Below, piece by piece: positions 31,535-39,532 of a stretch of DNA of 39,532 nucleotides (position 1 is the stretch's first letter; every line of letters begins with the position of its first letter). The stretch is from assembly GCA_045612485.1 (NCBI GenBank), contig JAZKZE010000044.1:1-39532 (forward strand), given 5' to 3'. The position numbers were made by a program, and so were the translations under genes. Below the pieces are notes generated by a model. That model was not told where the DNA came from. It did not search any database and was given only the letters and a program-made list of their open reading frames with translations. This DNA comes from RGIG5327 sp045612485. GTDB lineage: Bacteria; Verrucomicrobiota; Lentisphaeria; Victivallales; UBA1829.

Positions 31535-32109
31535 AACAGTTTTCCCGTGAGATCCATCTTCCGCAAGGCGGATACAAAGAAAGAAAAGATTTCCAATTCT
31601 GTCTTTTTCTGCATACAGCAACAGAAAATTTTGCGCAGAAATATCTTTTTGATTCCAGTTTCGCCCCGCTGAAGCGAAAACTTCTGGAAGAAGATTTTCA
31701 CGCATTGAGCTGTGCTTGCGACGCATACTTTCATCTGGAAAAGGATGACGGAAAAAGTATTTCCCCGCATAAACTTCTTTTCAGGGAAAGTGCGGATTCA
31801 TGCAGGGAACTAACCAATACTCTTGCAATGTATCTGAAAATGAAAAAGATGCGTCTTTATTCCATGGATTTTCCGTGTATGCTCCGTTTCCGGTCTTTTC
31901 ATATCCGTTCCCTGGAGGAATTCCGTACATGGATCAGCATTGAAAGATATGATTCCGACCTTCTTTATGATGAAACAAGTGAAAACAGACGTAAAGAAAT
32001 GATCTTTTATCCTTCTTCGGCTGAATTGGCGGCAAATGGTCTTATCCGGATCGGCAGATGCTGTTCTTTTCTTATGAGACGACTGGCAGAAAAGAAAAAT
32101 ACTTTTTGA
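31531..32109 (+). CDS. Unknown protein coupled to the TIGR02757 gene
   Basis: 192 residues; ATGA overlap with the previous stop. A soluble, basic and aromatic-rich chain: MKQFSREIHLPQGGYKERKD, SCACDAYFHLEKDDGKSI, PCMLRFRSFHIRSLEEFRTW. It has many Cys (FQFCLF, SCACD, SCREL, RCCSF). No family recognised. Translational coupling suggests a shared task with the TIGR02757 protein. Confidence 0.75.
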   Translation: MKQFSREIHLPQGGYKERKDFQFCLFLHTATENFAQKYLFDSSFAPLKRKLLEEDFHALSCACDAYFHLEKDDGKSISPHKLLFRESADSCRELTNTLAMYLKMKKMRLYSMDFPCMLRFRSFHIRSLEEFRTWISIERYDSDLLYDETSENRRKEMIFYPSSAELAANGLIRIGRCCSFLMRRLAEKKNTF

Positions 32110-32187
32110 TCTTCTGCCTTGAAAAATCCTTCCGGTAATGTAAATTATGCAGAGAAGAAATTACACAAGAGGAGTCTTTCTGCAGAT

Positions 32188-32706
32188 ATGAAAAAGAGAT
32201 TTTCACAAATAAAAATGATTTTTGTATTTCTGTGCATACTGTTTTTTTCCACCGGTTGCATTACCGGAGAGAAAGTCCTGGAACTTACGGAAAAGGATTC
32301 CGGAAAAAGTTTCGAGGTGGAAACAGGATCTTTTATCACTGTAACTCTTCCTGTTGAACCTGTTTCCGGGCGTCTGTGGTCTTTTGCTTCCCCGGTGGAT
32401 CTGTCCAGATTGGCACTGTGCAGAGATAATACCCTTACTCCCACAGGTGAAAAAAAATCTTCAGGAAAAAATGAGGGAAAAAGAGTCCTGAAATATGAAG
32501 TGATCGCCCCGGGAAAGGCAGCACTGAATCTGAAATACGGAACCCCCTGGGAATATTCTTCCAAAGATCCGGAAAGACTCTTCCAGGTGATTATTTACTG
32601 CGTGGGCAAAGCAAAAAACAGAATGGATGAGGAGGAGATCATCATCACCCCGCGCAGGGATCAGCACGGAAACGATATACGCAGAAAAGGTCTTTTTGAC
32701 CGCTGA
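32188..32706 (+). CDS. Chagasin-like (protease inhibitor I42) lipoprotein
   Basis: 172 residues from the ATG at 32188; the in-frame TTG at 32119 would spoil the signal. MKKRFSQIKMIFVFLCILFF with lipobox STGC (Cys24) marks a lipoprotein. The mature domain follows the I42 pattern: GSFITVTLPVEPVSGRLWSF in place of the NPTTGY-W loop, then a middle loop (EKKSSGKNEGKRVLKYEV), and LKYGTPWEY in place of the RPW loop. I42 proteins block papain-like cysteine proteases. The first loop is degenerate, so inhibition is uncertain. It is followed 46 bp later by the hydrolase gene. Confidence 0.7.
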   Translation: MKKRFSQIKMIFVFLCILFFSTGCITGEKVLELTEKDSGKSFEVETGSFITVTLPVEPVSGRLWSFASPVDLSRLALCRDNTLTPTGEKKSSGKNEGKRVLKYEVIAPGKAALNLKYGTPWEYSSKDPERLFQVIIYCVGKAKNRMDEEEIIITPRRDQHGNDIRRKGLFDR

Positions 32707-32752
32707 AAATACAATTCTGTACAACTTGCATAACAGACAGGAGAAATCATTT

Positions 32753-33391
32753 ATGGAACGGAAATTTGCTTGTATCAATGTGGGAATGTTTGAGGTAAAT
32801 TGTTATCTGGTGCCTTCGCCCGCAGGAAAAATATTGTATATCATCGACCCCGGCGGAGATGTGGAGGATATTGCCGCTGCCGCAAAAAAATTTTCTTATG
32901 AAGAAGCAGTCATCCTTCTTACCCACGCACATATCGACCATATTGCAGGAGTGAAAAAATGTGCAGATAAACTCAATGTGAAACGGGTATACATCCATCC
33001 GGCCGATGAAAAAATCTATAAAAGCCCCGCCAATGCCATCCCCCCCTACTATCCCGCAGCAGAAAATCTGCCGGATGTATCGGAAATTCCTCCGGAAGAC
33101 CCCTCGCTAGCCATTCTCCATACGCCCGGACATACCCCCGGCGGAGTCTGTTACTATTTTGCAGAGTATAACGCTCTCTTTTCCGGCGATACCCTTTTCC
33201 GGGCATCTGTCGGCAGAACCGATCTTCCCGGCGGCAATACAAAAACCCTGCTGGATTCTCTGAAAAATATTCTTTCACAATATGATGACGCAGTGGAAGT
33301 ATTTCCCGGTCACGGCTACAGCACAAGTATCGGTTTTGAAAAGGCCAACAACCCTTTTATTGATTATCCCGCAGATAAAGAAATTGACTGA
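32753..33391 (+). CDS. MBL-fold hydrolase, glyoxalase II-like
   Basis: 212 residues from the ATG at 32753 (caggag 9 bp upstream). THAHIDHIAG (57-66) gives the HxHxDH metal motif; His127 in HTPGHTPGG, Asp146 in FSGDTLF and His in FPGHGYST complete the binuclear site. The RASVGRTDLPGG segment and the short length match the YcbL/GloB-like subfamily that hydrolyses thioesters such as hydroxyacylglutathione or relatives. The cytoplasmic location fits the absence of a signal. It ends the plus-strand run and has a strong terminator. Confidence 0.9.
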   Translation: MERKFACINVGMFEVNCYLVPSPAGKILYIIDPGGDVEDIAAAAKKFSYEEAVILLTHAHIDHIAGVKKCADKLNVKRVYIHPADEKIYKSPANAIPPYYPAAENLPDVSEIPPEDPSLAILHTPGHTPGGVCYYFAEYNALFSGDTLFRASVGRTDLPGGNTKTLLDSLKNILSQYDDAVEVFPGHGYSTSIGFEKANNPFIDYPADKEID

Positions 33392-33412
33392 AAAAGTCTG
33401 TAAAAAACTGTC

Positions 33413-33450
33413 AGCCTTCTCTCCGGCAGAAACCGGGAAGAAGGCTTTTT
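33413..33450 (+). terminator. Rho-independent terminator behind the MBL-fold gene
   Basis: AGCCTTCT (33413-33420) pairs with AGAAGGCT (33439-33446); inside, CCGG/CCGG can add pairs. Four Ts follow. Confidence 0.8.
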
Positions 33451-33484
33451 ACTGTACAGCTACAGATCTCTTTATAAAAAATAA

Positions 33485-33602
33485 CCGATCCGGGAATACC
33501 GCAAACTGCCGCAACAGAAAAAAAGCATATTTTCAGGCACATGTTTCGACCGGATCGGAAAACCGGGGAATATTTTTATTGTCATGCTCCCCGTATGACA
33601 AA
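33485..33602 (-). other. Inverted repeats in the 3' region of the cold-shock gene
   Basis: TTGTCAT/ATGACAA (33579-33601) and CCGATCCGG/CCGGATCGG (33485-33493 and 33550-33558). On the minus strand the second pair is followed by ttattttttat, so it may end the cold-shock transcript despite a 56-nt loop. Confidence 0.35.
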
Positions 33603-33609
33603 AGTAAAT

Positions 33610-33825
33610 TCAACCTTCCTGTGCAGGCACGACATCTTCCGCCTGCAAACCTTTTTCTCCGGTGGATACGGTAAATTCAACATCCTGACCTTCTTTCAGG
33701 GTCTTGTAACCATCCACTTTGATCGCACTGTAATGCACAAAGATATCTTCCCCTTCGTTTCTGGCAATAAAACCATACCCCTTGGAGTTGTTAAACCACT
33801 TTACTTTTCCTTTTTCTCTTGACAT
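33610..33825 (-). CDS. CspA-family cold-shock / RNA-chaperone protein
   Basis: 71 residues, the standard length for one cold-shock domain. GKVKWFNNSKGYGFIA carries RNP1 (KGYGFI, 15-20), and DIFVHYSAI carries RNP2 (28-32). VKVD is replaced by IKVDGYKTLKEGQDVEF, normal for the family. It binds single-stranded RNA and DNA and melts structure in the cytoplasm. aggtagtggtg lies upstream of the ATG. It is a single gene on the minus strand between two plus-strand units. Confidence 0.96.
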   Translation of the reverse strand: MSREKGKVKWFNNSKGYGFIARNEGEDIFVHYSAIKVDGYKTLKEGQDVEFTVSTGEKGLQAEDVVPAQEG

Positions 33826-34210
33826 AATTCACCACTACCTTTTCGTTGTTCAGGGCATCATGTTGAGATAACAGCACCGTGCCGCACTTTGATAACCCGC
33901 TAATAATAATGACTTAACTTATGAAAAATACAAGGGTGTTTTTTTGAAAAAATAAACTTTTTTTCTGAAATTTTGGATTTTTTTAAAAAATTCTGTGTAT
34001 TTTTGACTGATTTTTGATTTTATACGTTATTTTTCACCGTATTTATCCGGAAGAGGAAAAAAGGAAAAAGCAAATATATATTGTTATACAATAAGTAATA
34101 AATATTGTCATTTTCAGTCATGAAGAGAAAGTATTCTTTCAAATTGGAAAAATACATAAAAACGTGTTATTTTAATATGACTGCAAAAAACACAGGAGTT
34201 CAGACATACT
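33826..34210. other. 385-bp AT-rich divergent intergenic region
   Basis: Must hold the promoters of the cold-shock gene (minus) and the acetyltransferase (plus). Seen: long A/T runs at 33940-34030, a small palindrome TATTGT-tat-ACAATA (34079-34093), and TTGGAA with TTATTT 17 bp on (about 34145-34173) as a weak plus-strand promoter. No gene found; a long cold-shock leader RNA is possible. Confidence 0.4.
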
Positions 34211-34753
34211 ATGAAAAAAGGATTTCCCGGTAAAGAAGAGGTACAGGAAATGAAAGTGGATTTTCTTCCCCTCACCACAGCAAATGAACTGGAAAGAATA
34301 CGTCTTGTTGCCGGTAAGGTCTGGCCGCAAACCTATAAGGACATTCTTTCAGAAAAACAGATTTCTTTCATGATGGAAATGATGTATTCTCCTTCCGTCA
34401 TGGAAAAGGAACTTGCCTGCGGTTACTCTTTCGACCTTTGCATTGTCGACGGGGTGGATGCCGGTTATATCTCTTTTTCCGCATGTGACGGGATCCCCGG
34501 AAGAGCAAAACTGCATAAAGTATATCTTTTACACTCATACCATCACCGGGGGATCGGGCAGAAAATGCTCCTCCATGCCTGCAAAAGGTGCCGGGAAAAA
34601 GGCTTTTCTTCCCTCTGCCTTGCTGTAAACAAACAGAATCTCACTGCTCAGAAAGCCTATTTGAAAGCCGGTTTTACTGTGAAAAAGTCTCTCTGTACCC
34701 CCATAGGAGAAGGTTTTGTGATGGATGACTACATCATGGAAAAAAATTTGTAA
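34211..34753 (+). CDS. GNAT-family N-acetyltransferase
   Basis: 180 residues. The acetyl-CoA-binding region is LHKVYLLHSYHHRGIGQKML (about 101-120; the R/Q-x-x-G-x-G/A loop is HRGIGQ). It is followed by LCLAVNKQNLTAQKAYLKAG and F, the conserved beta4-alpha4 part of GNATs. The final VMDDYIMEK strand is also typical. The substrate is unknown; relatives acetylate protein N-termini, amines or polyamines. An in-frame ATG at 34250 is an alternative start. Confidence 0.88.
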   Translation: MKKGFPGKEEVQEMKVDFLPLTTANELERIRLVAGKVWPQTYKDILSEKQISFMMEMMYSPSVMEKELACGYSFDLCIVDGVDAGYISFSACDGIPGRAKLHKVYLLHSYHHRGIGQKMLLHACKRCREKGFSSLCLAVNKQNLTAQKAYLKAGFTVKKSLCTPIGEGFVMDDYIMEKNL

Positions 34754-34774
34754 GTCATAAACTGTAATTTTATA

Positions 34775-35224
34775 CACAGCTGTCCCATAAAATCATGGAA
34801 AAAAGAGAAATGTTCGGTTGCCAGGCGAGGCGGTTGCCAACCAGCGCGCAGTGAATGTGCGAATGAACCGCAGGGCAATCGCCTTGCGGACGCTCACAAG
34901 GAATTGTGAGCGTATGAGCCAGCAGCGAGCACTAAGTTGCGAGAGAATGAGGGCGTTTTTGCCCAAATGAACGCAGGCGCGTATAATGGAAAAAGAAACT
35001 GCCGCATGACGAAAGAGTTTGACTGCACAAAAGGAAAAAGTGAGGGGGAGAGGGGAGAGAAAAAAGTAAAATGCGTTTGGGGCTCTCTCCTGAAGGTTGC
35101 ACAAAACAGGATAATGAAGTATTTTTGAAAAAATCTGACAAAATCACTTTTTTAAAAGCAAATTTCTTTACGCACATAATTTTGTAAAAATATGCCATTT
35201 TTACAAAATTATGGGATAGCTGTG
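34775..35224. mobile_element. 450-bp non-coding element with terminal inverted repeats, copy 1
   Basis: Ends: CACAGCTGTCCCATAA (34775-34790) and its near-perfect complement TTATGGGATAGCTGTG (35209-35224). Just inside the right end is a 15-bp perfect hairpin (ATAATTTTGTAAAAA / TTTTTACAAAATTAT, about 35177-35212). Internal short stems include GCTCACAA-ggaa-TTGTGAGC. It has no gene of its own. The right 140 bp recur inverted at 39393-39532 with only two mismatches found. No clear target duplication. MITE-like, its transposase unknown. Confidence 0.8.
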
Positions 35225-35260
35225 AAATTAAGAGATAATTATGATTAAAAATTATGAAAA

Positions 35261-35473
35261 TCAGAAAAGTACGAAGAAAAATCCGGTAAGAAACAGAAAC
35301 AATCCCAGAAGAGTAATAAAAAAACGGAAAAAGCGTTCTTTTCCGGAATAAGATCTTTTTACTCCGGCAGAATCGAAACTGGTGCGGTTCATGTAGGAAG
35401 CCAGCCGTTTCCGGTCGGCTTCATTTGCCGCATAATCCACCTTTCTACCTGCTCTTCTGCGTTTCTGGATCAT
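35261..35473 (-). CDS. Small unknown membrane protein
   Basis: 70 residues. A basic, soluble first half (IQKRRRAGRKVDYAANEADR) and one C-terminal membrane helix (FFITLLGLFLFLTGFFFVLF) that runs to the end, as in tail-anchored proteins. It begins 1 bp after the stop of the coiled-coil membrane gene, so they are translated together. No family recognised. Confidence 0.65.
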   Translation of the reverse strand: MIQKRRRAGRKVDYAANEADRKRLASYMNRTSFDSAGVKRSYSGKERFFRFFITLLGLFLFLTGFFFVLF

Positions 35474-35474
35474 A

Positions 35475-36287
35475 TCACAAGCCTGTCTTGAAGGTCAGGA
35501 AAAGTGCCGCCCCCACAAGGATCGCGGAAAGAAAAAGTCCCAGAAGAACGGGGAAGAAGATCCAGAAGCCGGTACGGAAAAGTTCCCGCTTCTTTAAAGA
35601 GTGCATTTCTGCAAAAAAATTCAGATTCTGTTTCTGTACCGGTGTTCCGGAATTGCCGTTTGAAACAGATAATTTTTCCATTCTGGCTTTCTGACGGATC
35701 AGAGAGGTTTTGAAAGAATCCATTTTTCTGTAAAGATCCCCCAGAAGCATCTGGTAACGGTAATCCTCCCTGTCCGGCAGTTCCAGCAAAGCAAAATCTT
35801 TTTTCTGTTCCTCCAGGGAGTTTTTCAGAAGAGAAAGTTCGTGCAGTTTATTTTCTGTAAATCTGTATTCTTCCTCGGTTGTTGCACAAATGCTTTCCAT
35901 AAGCATGAGGAGATCCCTTTTCAAACGCACTGCCTCCTCGTGATGACGCAGCAATGCTGCTTCGGTGGAATCAGAAAGTTTCTGCCGTTTCTGTACAGGA
36001 TTCTGCGGTTGTTCCGCAACCTTTTTTTCTCCGGTGGCTGTCTGGTACATCTCCTGTGCCGGGATCCCGGGCTTTTCCGTCAAACTTGCCTTCTGCGGTT
36101 CCTGCACCGGGGTGGAGGATATATTTTCCATTCTGTTTTCTGTACTTTCCTGTACAGGGGAGGGAGCGGAAGACGGTCTCTTCTGATTTTTCCATTCCGT
36201 AAGTTCCTGTTCATGTTTTTTGGCTACTTCAGCGATCCTGTCACTGATCCTGTGCAGATTATTGGTAACAAATCCGTCTTTACTCAT
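35475..36287 (-). CDS. Unknown coiled-coil protein with C-terminal membrane helix
   Basis: 270 residues. Helical start (HRISDRIAEVAKKHEQELTE), then a disordered Pro/Gln/Glu part (about 35-105) with five copies of a PVQ/PAQ box (SPVQE, TPVQE, IPAQE, NPVQK, and TPVQK nearer the end). A coiled-coil region follows (about 108-205, LLRHHEEAVRLKRDLLMLME), and one membrane helix closes (FFPVLLGLFLSAILVGAALF). No signal peptide, so the bulk should be cytoplasmic with a tail anchor. No family recognised. It follows the permease gene by 79 bp. Confidence 0.7.
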   Translation of the reverse strand: MSKDGFVTNNLHRISDRIAEVAKKHEQELTEWKNQKRPSSAPSPVQESTENRMENISSTPVQEPQKASLTEKPGIPAQEMYQTATGEKKVAEQPQNPVQKRQKLSDSTEAALLRHHEEAVRLKRDLLMLMESICATTEEEYRFTENKLHELSLLKNSLEEQKKDFALLELPDREDYRYQMLLGDLYRKMDSFKTSLIRQKARMEKLSVSNGNSGTPVQKQNLNFFAEMHSLKKRELFRTGFWIFFPVLLGLFLSAILVGAALFLTFKTGL

Positions 36288-36366
36288 AATTTTCCGTCCT
36301 TATTTCCCGTTTGGTATGGGGATTTGTATTTTTTTTGTATGGGATTTTTCAACATGGGACTGCCTT

Positions 36367-37368
36367 TCAGAACTTCATTTTCGGGTCGAGGGCATCCCGC
36401 AGGGCATCCCCCAGAACATTCAGCGCAAGAACAAGGATGAACATAAACAGGGTGGCTCCCCCGGCTTCCCAGTAGATCCCCCGCCAGAGTTTTTCCTGTC
36501 CGTCAGAGATCATGATCCCCCAGCTGGGTTCAAACTGCGCTCCCAGTCCCAGAAAACTTACAATGACTTCCGTCATTACCGCATAAGCAAAACGCATGGT
36601 GAAATAGATGATGACAAGGTGGATGAGGTTGGGGAGAATATGTTTGAACAGGAGCGCAGTATCCTTCTGTCCCAATACCTTTGCCGCCTGTATATAAGGC
36701 ATATCCCGCAGCCGCAGGGTTTCGGCTCTTACCACTCTGCACAATGATACCCAGCCGGTAAGCCCTATCCCCAGGTAGACTGCCAGCATCCCAGGTTCCG
36801 TACGCAGGATGACGGCAAGTACGGAAAAGCATTTTTCCAACGGTCCCCAAAGAAAGCCCTTTGTTGCAAGAAGTGCAAATGCAAGGATGAACAGCAGAGA
36901 GGGCATGGAGGCAAAAGTACTGTAGATCCAAACGATGGTATCATCGGTTTTTCCGCCGTAATATCCGGCGAAAAGTCCCAGAAAAACTCCCGCAAATGCA
37001 GAAATAACTCCCGCTACAACTCCCACTTTTACAGCTGTTTTTGATGCAAAAAGCCCCCGCAGAAATACATCTCTGCCCAGATAATCTGTTCCCATGGGGT
37101 GTTTCAGTGACGGGGCGGCATAGGCATTTTTATGATCCTGTACCATATATACCGGTTCTGTTTTTGTTACATCACAGTATATTTTATATCCTTCTGCAAA
37201 AACAGCCGCCGTAAGGTAGGCAAGGCAGATTACCAGTGCCGCAGCTGTATAAAAACTGGAAAAAAGTCTTTTTACAACAGCAGAAAAGGATCCCGGATCA
37301 GGATTGATTTTTTTTTCCTGTCCTTTTTCCGGATCTTTGAATATATTCTCTGCTTTTTCCATACGCAT
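36367..37368 (-). CDS. ABC transporter permease, DppC/OppC type
   Basis: 333 residues from the ATG at 37368, 2 bp behind the mnmG stop; the frame runs open farther into mnmG, which is not used. A cytoplasmic N-terminus with one helix, HPMGTDYLGRDVFLRGLFAS (the conserved GTD-x-x-GRD entry), five more membrane helices, and the EAA loop AAKVLGQKDTALLFKHILPN that contacts the ATPase. This is the second permease of peptide/nickel-type importers. No DppB, DppD, DppF or binding protein lies in the visible part; they may be elsewhere. Its coupling to mnmG is unusual. Confidence 0.92.
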   Translation of the reverse strand: MRMEKAENIFKDPEKGQEKKINPDPGSFSAVVKRLFSSFYTAAALVICLAYLTAAVFAEGYKIYCDVTKTEPVYMVQDHKNAYAAPSLKHPMGTDYLGRDVFLRGLFASKTAVKVGVVAGVISAFAGVFLGLFAGYYGGKTDDTIVWIYSTFASMPSLLFILAFALLATKGFLWGPLEKCFSVLAVILRTEPGMLAVYLGIGLTGWVSLCRVVRAETLRLRDMPYIQAAKVLGQKDTALLFKHILPNLIHLVIIYFTMRFAYAVMTEVIVSFLGLGAQFEPSWGIMISDGQEKLWRGIYWEAGGATLFMFILVLALNVLGDALRDALDPKMKF

Positions 37369-37370
37369 TT

Positions 37371-39236
37371 TTATTTTTCCGTACCGTTTTCCTGTTTCTG
37401 ATAACGGGTGAGAAATACCTGTAAAAGTCCGATTTCCGCCGGGGTGATCCCGTCGATCCTCCCCGCCTGGGCAAGGGTGGTGGGGCGGATCTTGTTGAGT
37501 TTCGCACGGCACTCATTTTTCATGCCGGTAATGGCATCATAATTGAAATCCGCAGGGATCTTCCAGCTTTCCAGAGTCTGCAACCGTTTGATCGCCGCCT
37601 CCTCCTGTTTCATATATCCTTCATAATGTGCCTGTATGGCAAGCTGGCGGCATACTCTTCTGTCTTCAAAATCCGTCATGTCCAGATCCAGAGCTTCCGC
37701 CGGGAAGGGAAGAGATGCCGGATCTATGACACCATGGGTATCCCGCAAATGTTCCCACAAAAGTCTGCCTTCATGTTTGATACTGCGGGCAAGACGTTCC
37801 CCTGCCGTATATTTTTCTTCATACCTACGGAATTTACTGTATTTTTCCTCCGGAAGCAACCCCAGATCGTAAGCAAATTTACAAAGGCGCAGGTCTGCAT
37901 TATCCTGCCGCAGAAAGAGCCTGTATTCGGCACGGCTGGTAAAAAGCCGGTAGGGTTCCACGATCTCTTTTGTGGTGATGTCATCGGCAAGGACACCCAG
38001 GTAGGAACTTTCCCTTCCGAACTCCACATCCTCTTTATCCTGTGCGTATCTTGCCGCATTGAGGCCGGCAAGAAGTCCCTGGGCGGCGGCTTCTTCATAA
38101 CCGCTGGTACCATTGATCTGACCTGCGTGGTAAAGCCCTTTCCATTTTCTCACTCTCAATGCCCTTGTCAGTTCTTCCGGGAAAACAAAGTCATATTCAA
38201 TGGCGTAAGCATATCTTGTCACAACTGCCTTTTCCAGACCGTGAACACTGTGCAGGATCTCCTCCTGGATGTCCGGCGGCAGACTGCTGGAAAGACCGTT
38301 TACATAATATTCCCCGGTATGTTCCCCTTCCGGTTCCAGCATCACATGGTGGGTGTCGTGATCGGGAAAACGTACTACTTTATCCTCAAAGGAGGGACAG
38401 TAGCGTGTACCGATTCCCTGAATGATTCCGTTGTACATGGGGGCCTGATGCAGATTGTTCATCACCAGATCGGCAGCGGTTTTTCCGGTATGGGTCATAT
38501 AGCAGGGCAGGGATTTTTTCTCTGTTTTCGGGAAAATATTGCTTTCCGGGAAAAAGGAGAAATTTTCCTCGCTGTCCCCGGCATCCTGTTTTGTCATTAC
38601 GGAAAAGTCTATACTGGACTCCAGCAGCCGGGGCGGTGTGCCGGTTTTCAATCTTCCCACATGAAGAGAGAGCTGTTCTTTCAGGGCAACGGCAAGTTCA
38701 TTGGAGGGTGGGTCGCCGGCTCTGCCCCCGGGAAAGTTCCGCAAGCCGTAATGCAGTTTACCGTGAAGAAAGGTTCCTGTGGCAACAACGGTACTTTTTG
38801 CATAATATTCATTCCCCAGAAGGGTCGTTACTCCTGTGACCGCATCCTTTTCTGTGATAAAGGCAACGGCAAGCTCCTGCATAGTGGTCAGATTTTCCGT
38901 TTTTTCCAGCAGACATTTCATCGCCTGTTGATAGGCGGACTTGTCACACTGGGCTCTGGGACTGTGTACGGCAGGCCCCTTGGTGTAATTGAGCATTTTA
39001 AACTGGATGGAAGTGGCATCCGCAACGATCCCCATTCCTCCGCCCAGAGCGTCGATCTCCCTGACAAGATGTCCCTTTGCCACGCCGCCGATACATGGGT
39101 TACAGCTCATCTGGGCGATATGATCAAGGTTTATGGTAAGCATAAGGGTCTTTGCCCCCAGTCTTGCCGAGGCAAGGGCGGCTTCACATGCAGCATGACC
39201 GCCGCCTATGACAATGACATCAAAATATTTTTTCAT
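37371..39236 (-). CDS. mnmG: tRNA uridine-5-carboxymethylaminomethyl(34) synthesis enzyme MnmG (GidA)
   Basis: 621 residues, the usual length. FDVIVIGGGHAACEAALASA is the FAD-binding start; MSCNPCIGGVAKGHLVREID and MLNTRGPAV-like LNYTKGPAVHSPRAQCDK are family signatures; GQINGTSGYEEAAAQGLLAG and SRAEYRLFLRQDNADLRL lie in the second half; the helical C-terminus (YEGYMKQEEAAIKRL) binds MnmE and tRNA. With MnmE it adds a cmnm5 group to U34 of tRNAs using FAD, methylene-THF and glycine. The start at 39236 is fixed by the FAD motif. Confidence 0.97.
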   Translation of the reverse strand: MKKYFDVIVIGGGHAACEAALASARLGAKTLMLTINLDHIAQMSCNPCIGGVAKGHLVREIDALGGGMGIVADATSIQFKMLNYTKGPAVHSPRAQCDKSAYQQAMKCLLEKTENLTTMQELAVAFITEKDAVTGVTTLLGNEYYAKSTVVATGTFLHGKLHYGLRNFPGGRAGDPPSNELAVALKEQLSLHVGRLKTGTPPRLLESSIDFSVMTKQDAGDSEENFSFFPESNIFPKTEKKSLPCYMTHTGKTAADLVMNNLHQAPMYNGIIQGIGTRYCPSFEDKVVRFPDHDTHHVMLEPEGEHTGEYYVNGLSSSLPPDIQEEILHSVHGLEKAVVTRYAYAIEYDFVFPEELTRALRVRKWKGLYHAGQINGTSGYEEAAAQGLLAGLNAARYAQDKEDVEFGRESSYLGVLADDITTKEIVEPYRLFTSRAEYRLFLRQDNADLRLCKFAYDLGLLPEEKYSKFRRYEEKYTAGERLARSIKHEGRLLWEHLRDTHGVIDPASLPFPAEALDLDMTDFEDRRVCRQLAIQAHYEGYMKQEEAAIKRLQTLESWKIPADFNYDAITGMKNECRAKLNKIRPTTLAQAGRIDGITPAEIGLLQVFLTRYQKQENGTEK

Positions 39237-39392
39237 GGAGTATCCGCAAGGTTTGATCGTTAAAACAGAAGGAATAACCTCTTCCCGGAAAGAAGAAAGA
39301 ATCCGACTCTTATACTATACACCTTTTTTCCGCTTTTTTCTTCTTTTTTTTAGGGAATTTTTCATCTTTTTTGCAGTAATGTGAAAAAAAAG

Positions 39393-39532
39393 CACAGCTA
39401 TCCCATAATTTTGTAAAAATGGCATATTTTTACAAAATTATGTGCGTAAAGAAATCTGCTTTTAAAAAAGTGATTTTGTCAGATTTTTTCAAAAATACTT
39501 CTTTATCCTGTTTTGTGCAACCTTCAGGAGAG
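39393..39532. mobile_element. 450-bp TIR element, copy 2 (inverted, cut by window edge)
   Basis: Starts CACAGCTATCCCATAA, followed by the 15-bp hairpin, and matches the reverse complement of 35085-35224 over all 140 visible bases except two. The two copies flank the block from the small membrane gene to mnmG in opposite orientation. Confidence 0.85.

Noticed and set aside
34937..35128. Small frames within the 450-bp TIR element
   Set aside because: No ribosome sites, not carried over to copy 2 in a protein-like way, and interrupted by hairpins.

Overview
The window looks like chromosome from an anaerobic gut bacterium of the Lentisphaerota (Victivallis-like). This is inferred from gene content, not from a marker gene. 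The pointers are two paralogous DUF4838 secreted glycosidases, a FTLIELLVVIAIIAILA-type pseudopilin without the usual Gly before the cleavage site, a NifU-like/GGGtGRT pair, and a superoxide reductase plus rubredoxin pair typical of anaerobes. Many small lineage-specific lipoproteins and membrane proteins fit as well.

Region 1 (1-9783) is a glycan-use locus on the minus strand. In transcription order it holds two DUF4838 proteins, a pseudopilin, a GH4-type NAD-dependent glycosidase, and a GH20/DUF4838-like protein that runs off the left edge. An AraC-type regulator is divergent from it. Region 2 (9859-11323) holds an AEC-family carrier and a small unknown protein with a structured leader. Region 3 (11384-14261) is a locally duplicated module: a coiled-coil protein tail-to-tail with a membrane-anchored helical-repeat protein, then a second copy in which only the 3' end of the coiled-coil gene survives, then a third stub. 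A near-consensus sigma70 promoter for the anchored proteins is repeated inside the remnants.

Region 4 (14287-16200) is the NifU-like/GGGtGRT pair with its own promoter, a C-rich third-position codon style and a strong terminator. Region 5 (16231-22059) mixes unknown lipoprotein and membrane genes, a 16-bp perfect inverted repeat beside a start-less ORF, a histidine phosphatase, an EI24-like membrane protein, PurQ and a BaiN/HI0933 flavoprotein.

Region 6 (22177-26294) starts with tRNA-Ser(GGA). It contains two copies of a structured, GNRA-hairpin-rich repeat whose helices change in a compensatory way between copies. Each copy leads into the same promoter/Shine-Dalgarno/start-codon cassette. 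Copy 1 drives a four-helix-bundle (S23/IVP-type) protein, copy 2 a ruined one, and a third copy of only the leader drives an unrelated membrane protein. This is the strongest candidate for an undescribed element in the window.

Region 7 (26330-28757) is a single-gene unit: a fusion of XRE-type helix-turn-helix, cupin and acyl-CoA synthetase, with a 17-bp palindrome in its upstream region. Region 8 (29114-33450) holds an unknown membrane protein, the superoxide reductase/rubredoxin pair, a TIGR02757 protein, an unknown protein, a chagasin-like lipoprotein and a glyoxalase-II-like hydrolase. Region 9 (33485-39532) holds a cold-shock protein, a GNAT acetyltransferase, a 450-bp non-coding element with terminal inverted repeats, and a minus-strand run of mnmG, a DppC-type permease, a coiled-coil membrane protein and a small membrane protein. 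A second, inverted copy of the 450-bp element enters at the right edge.
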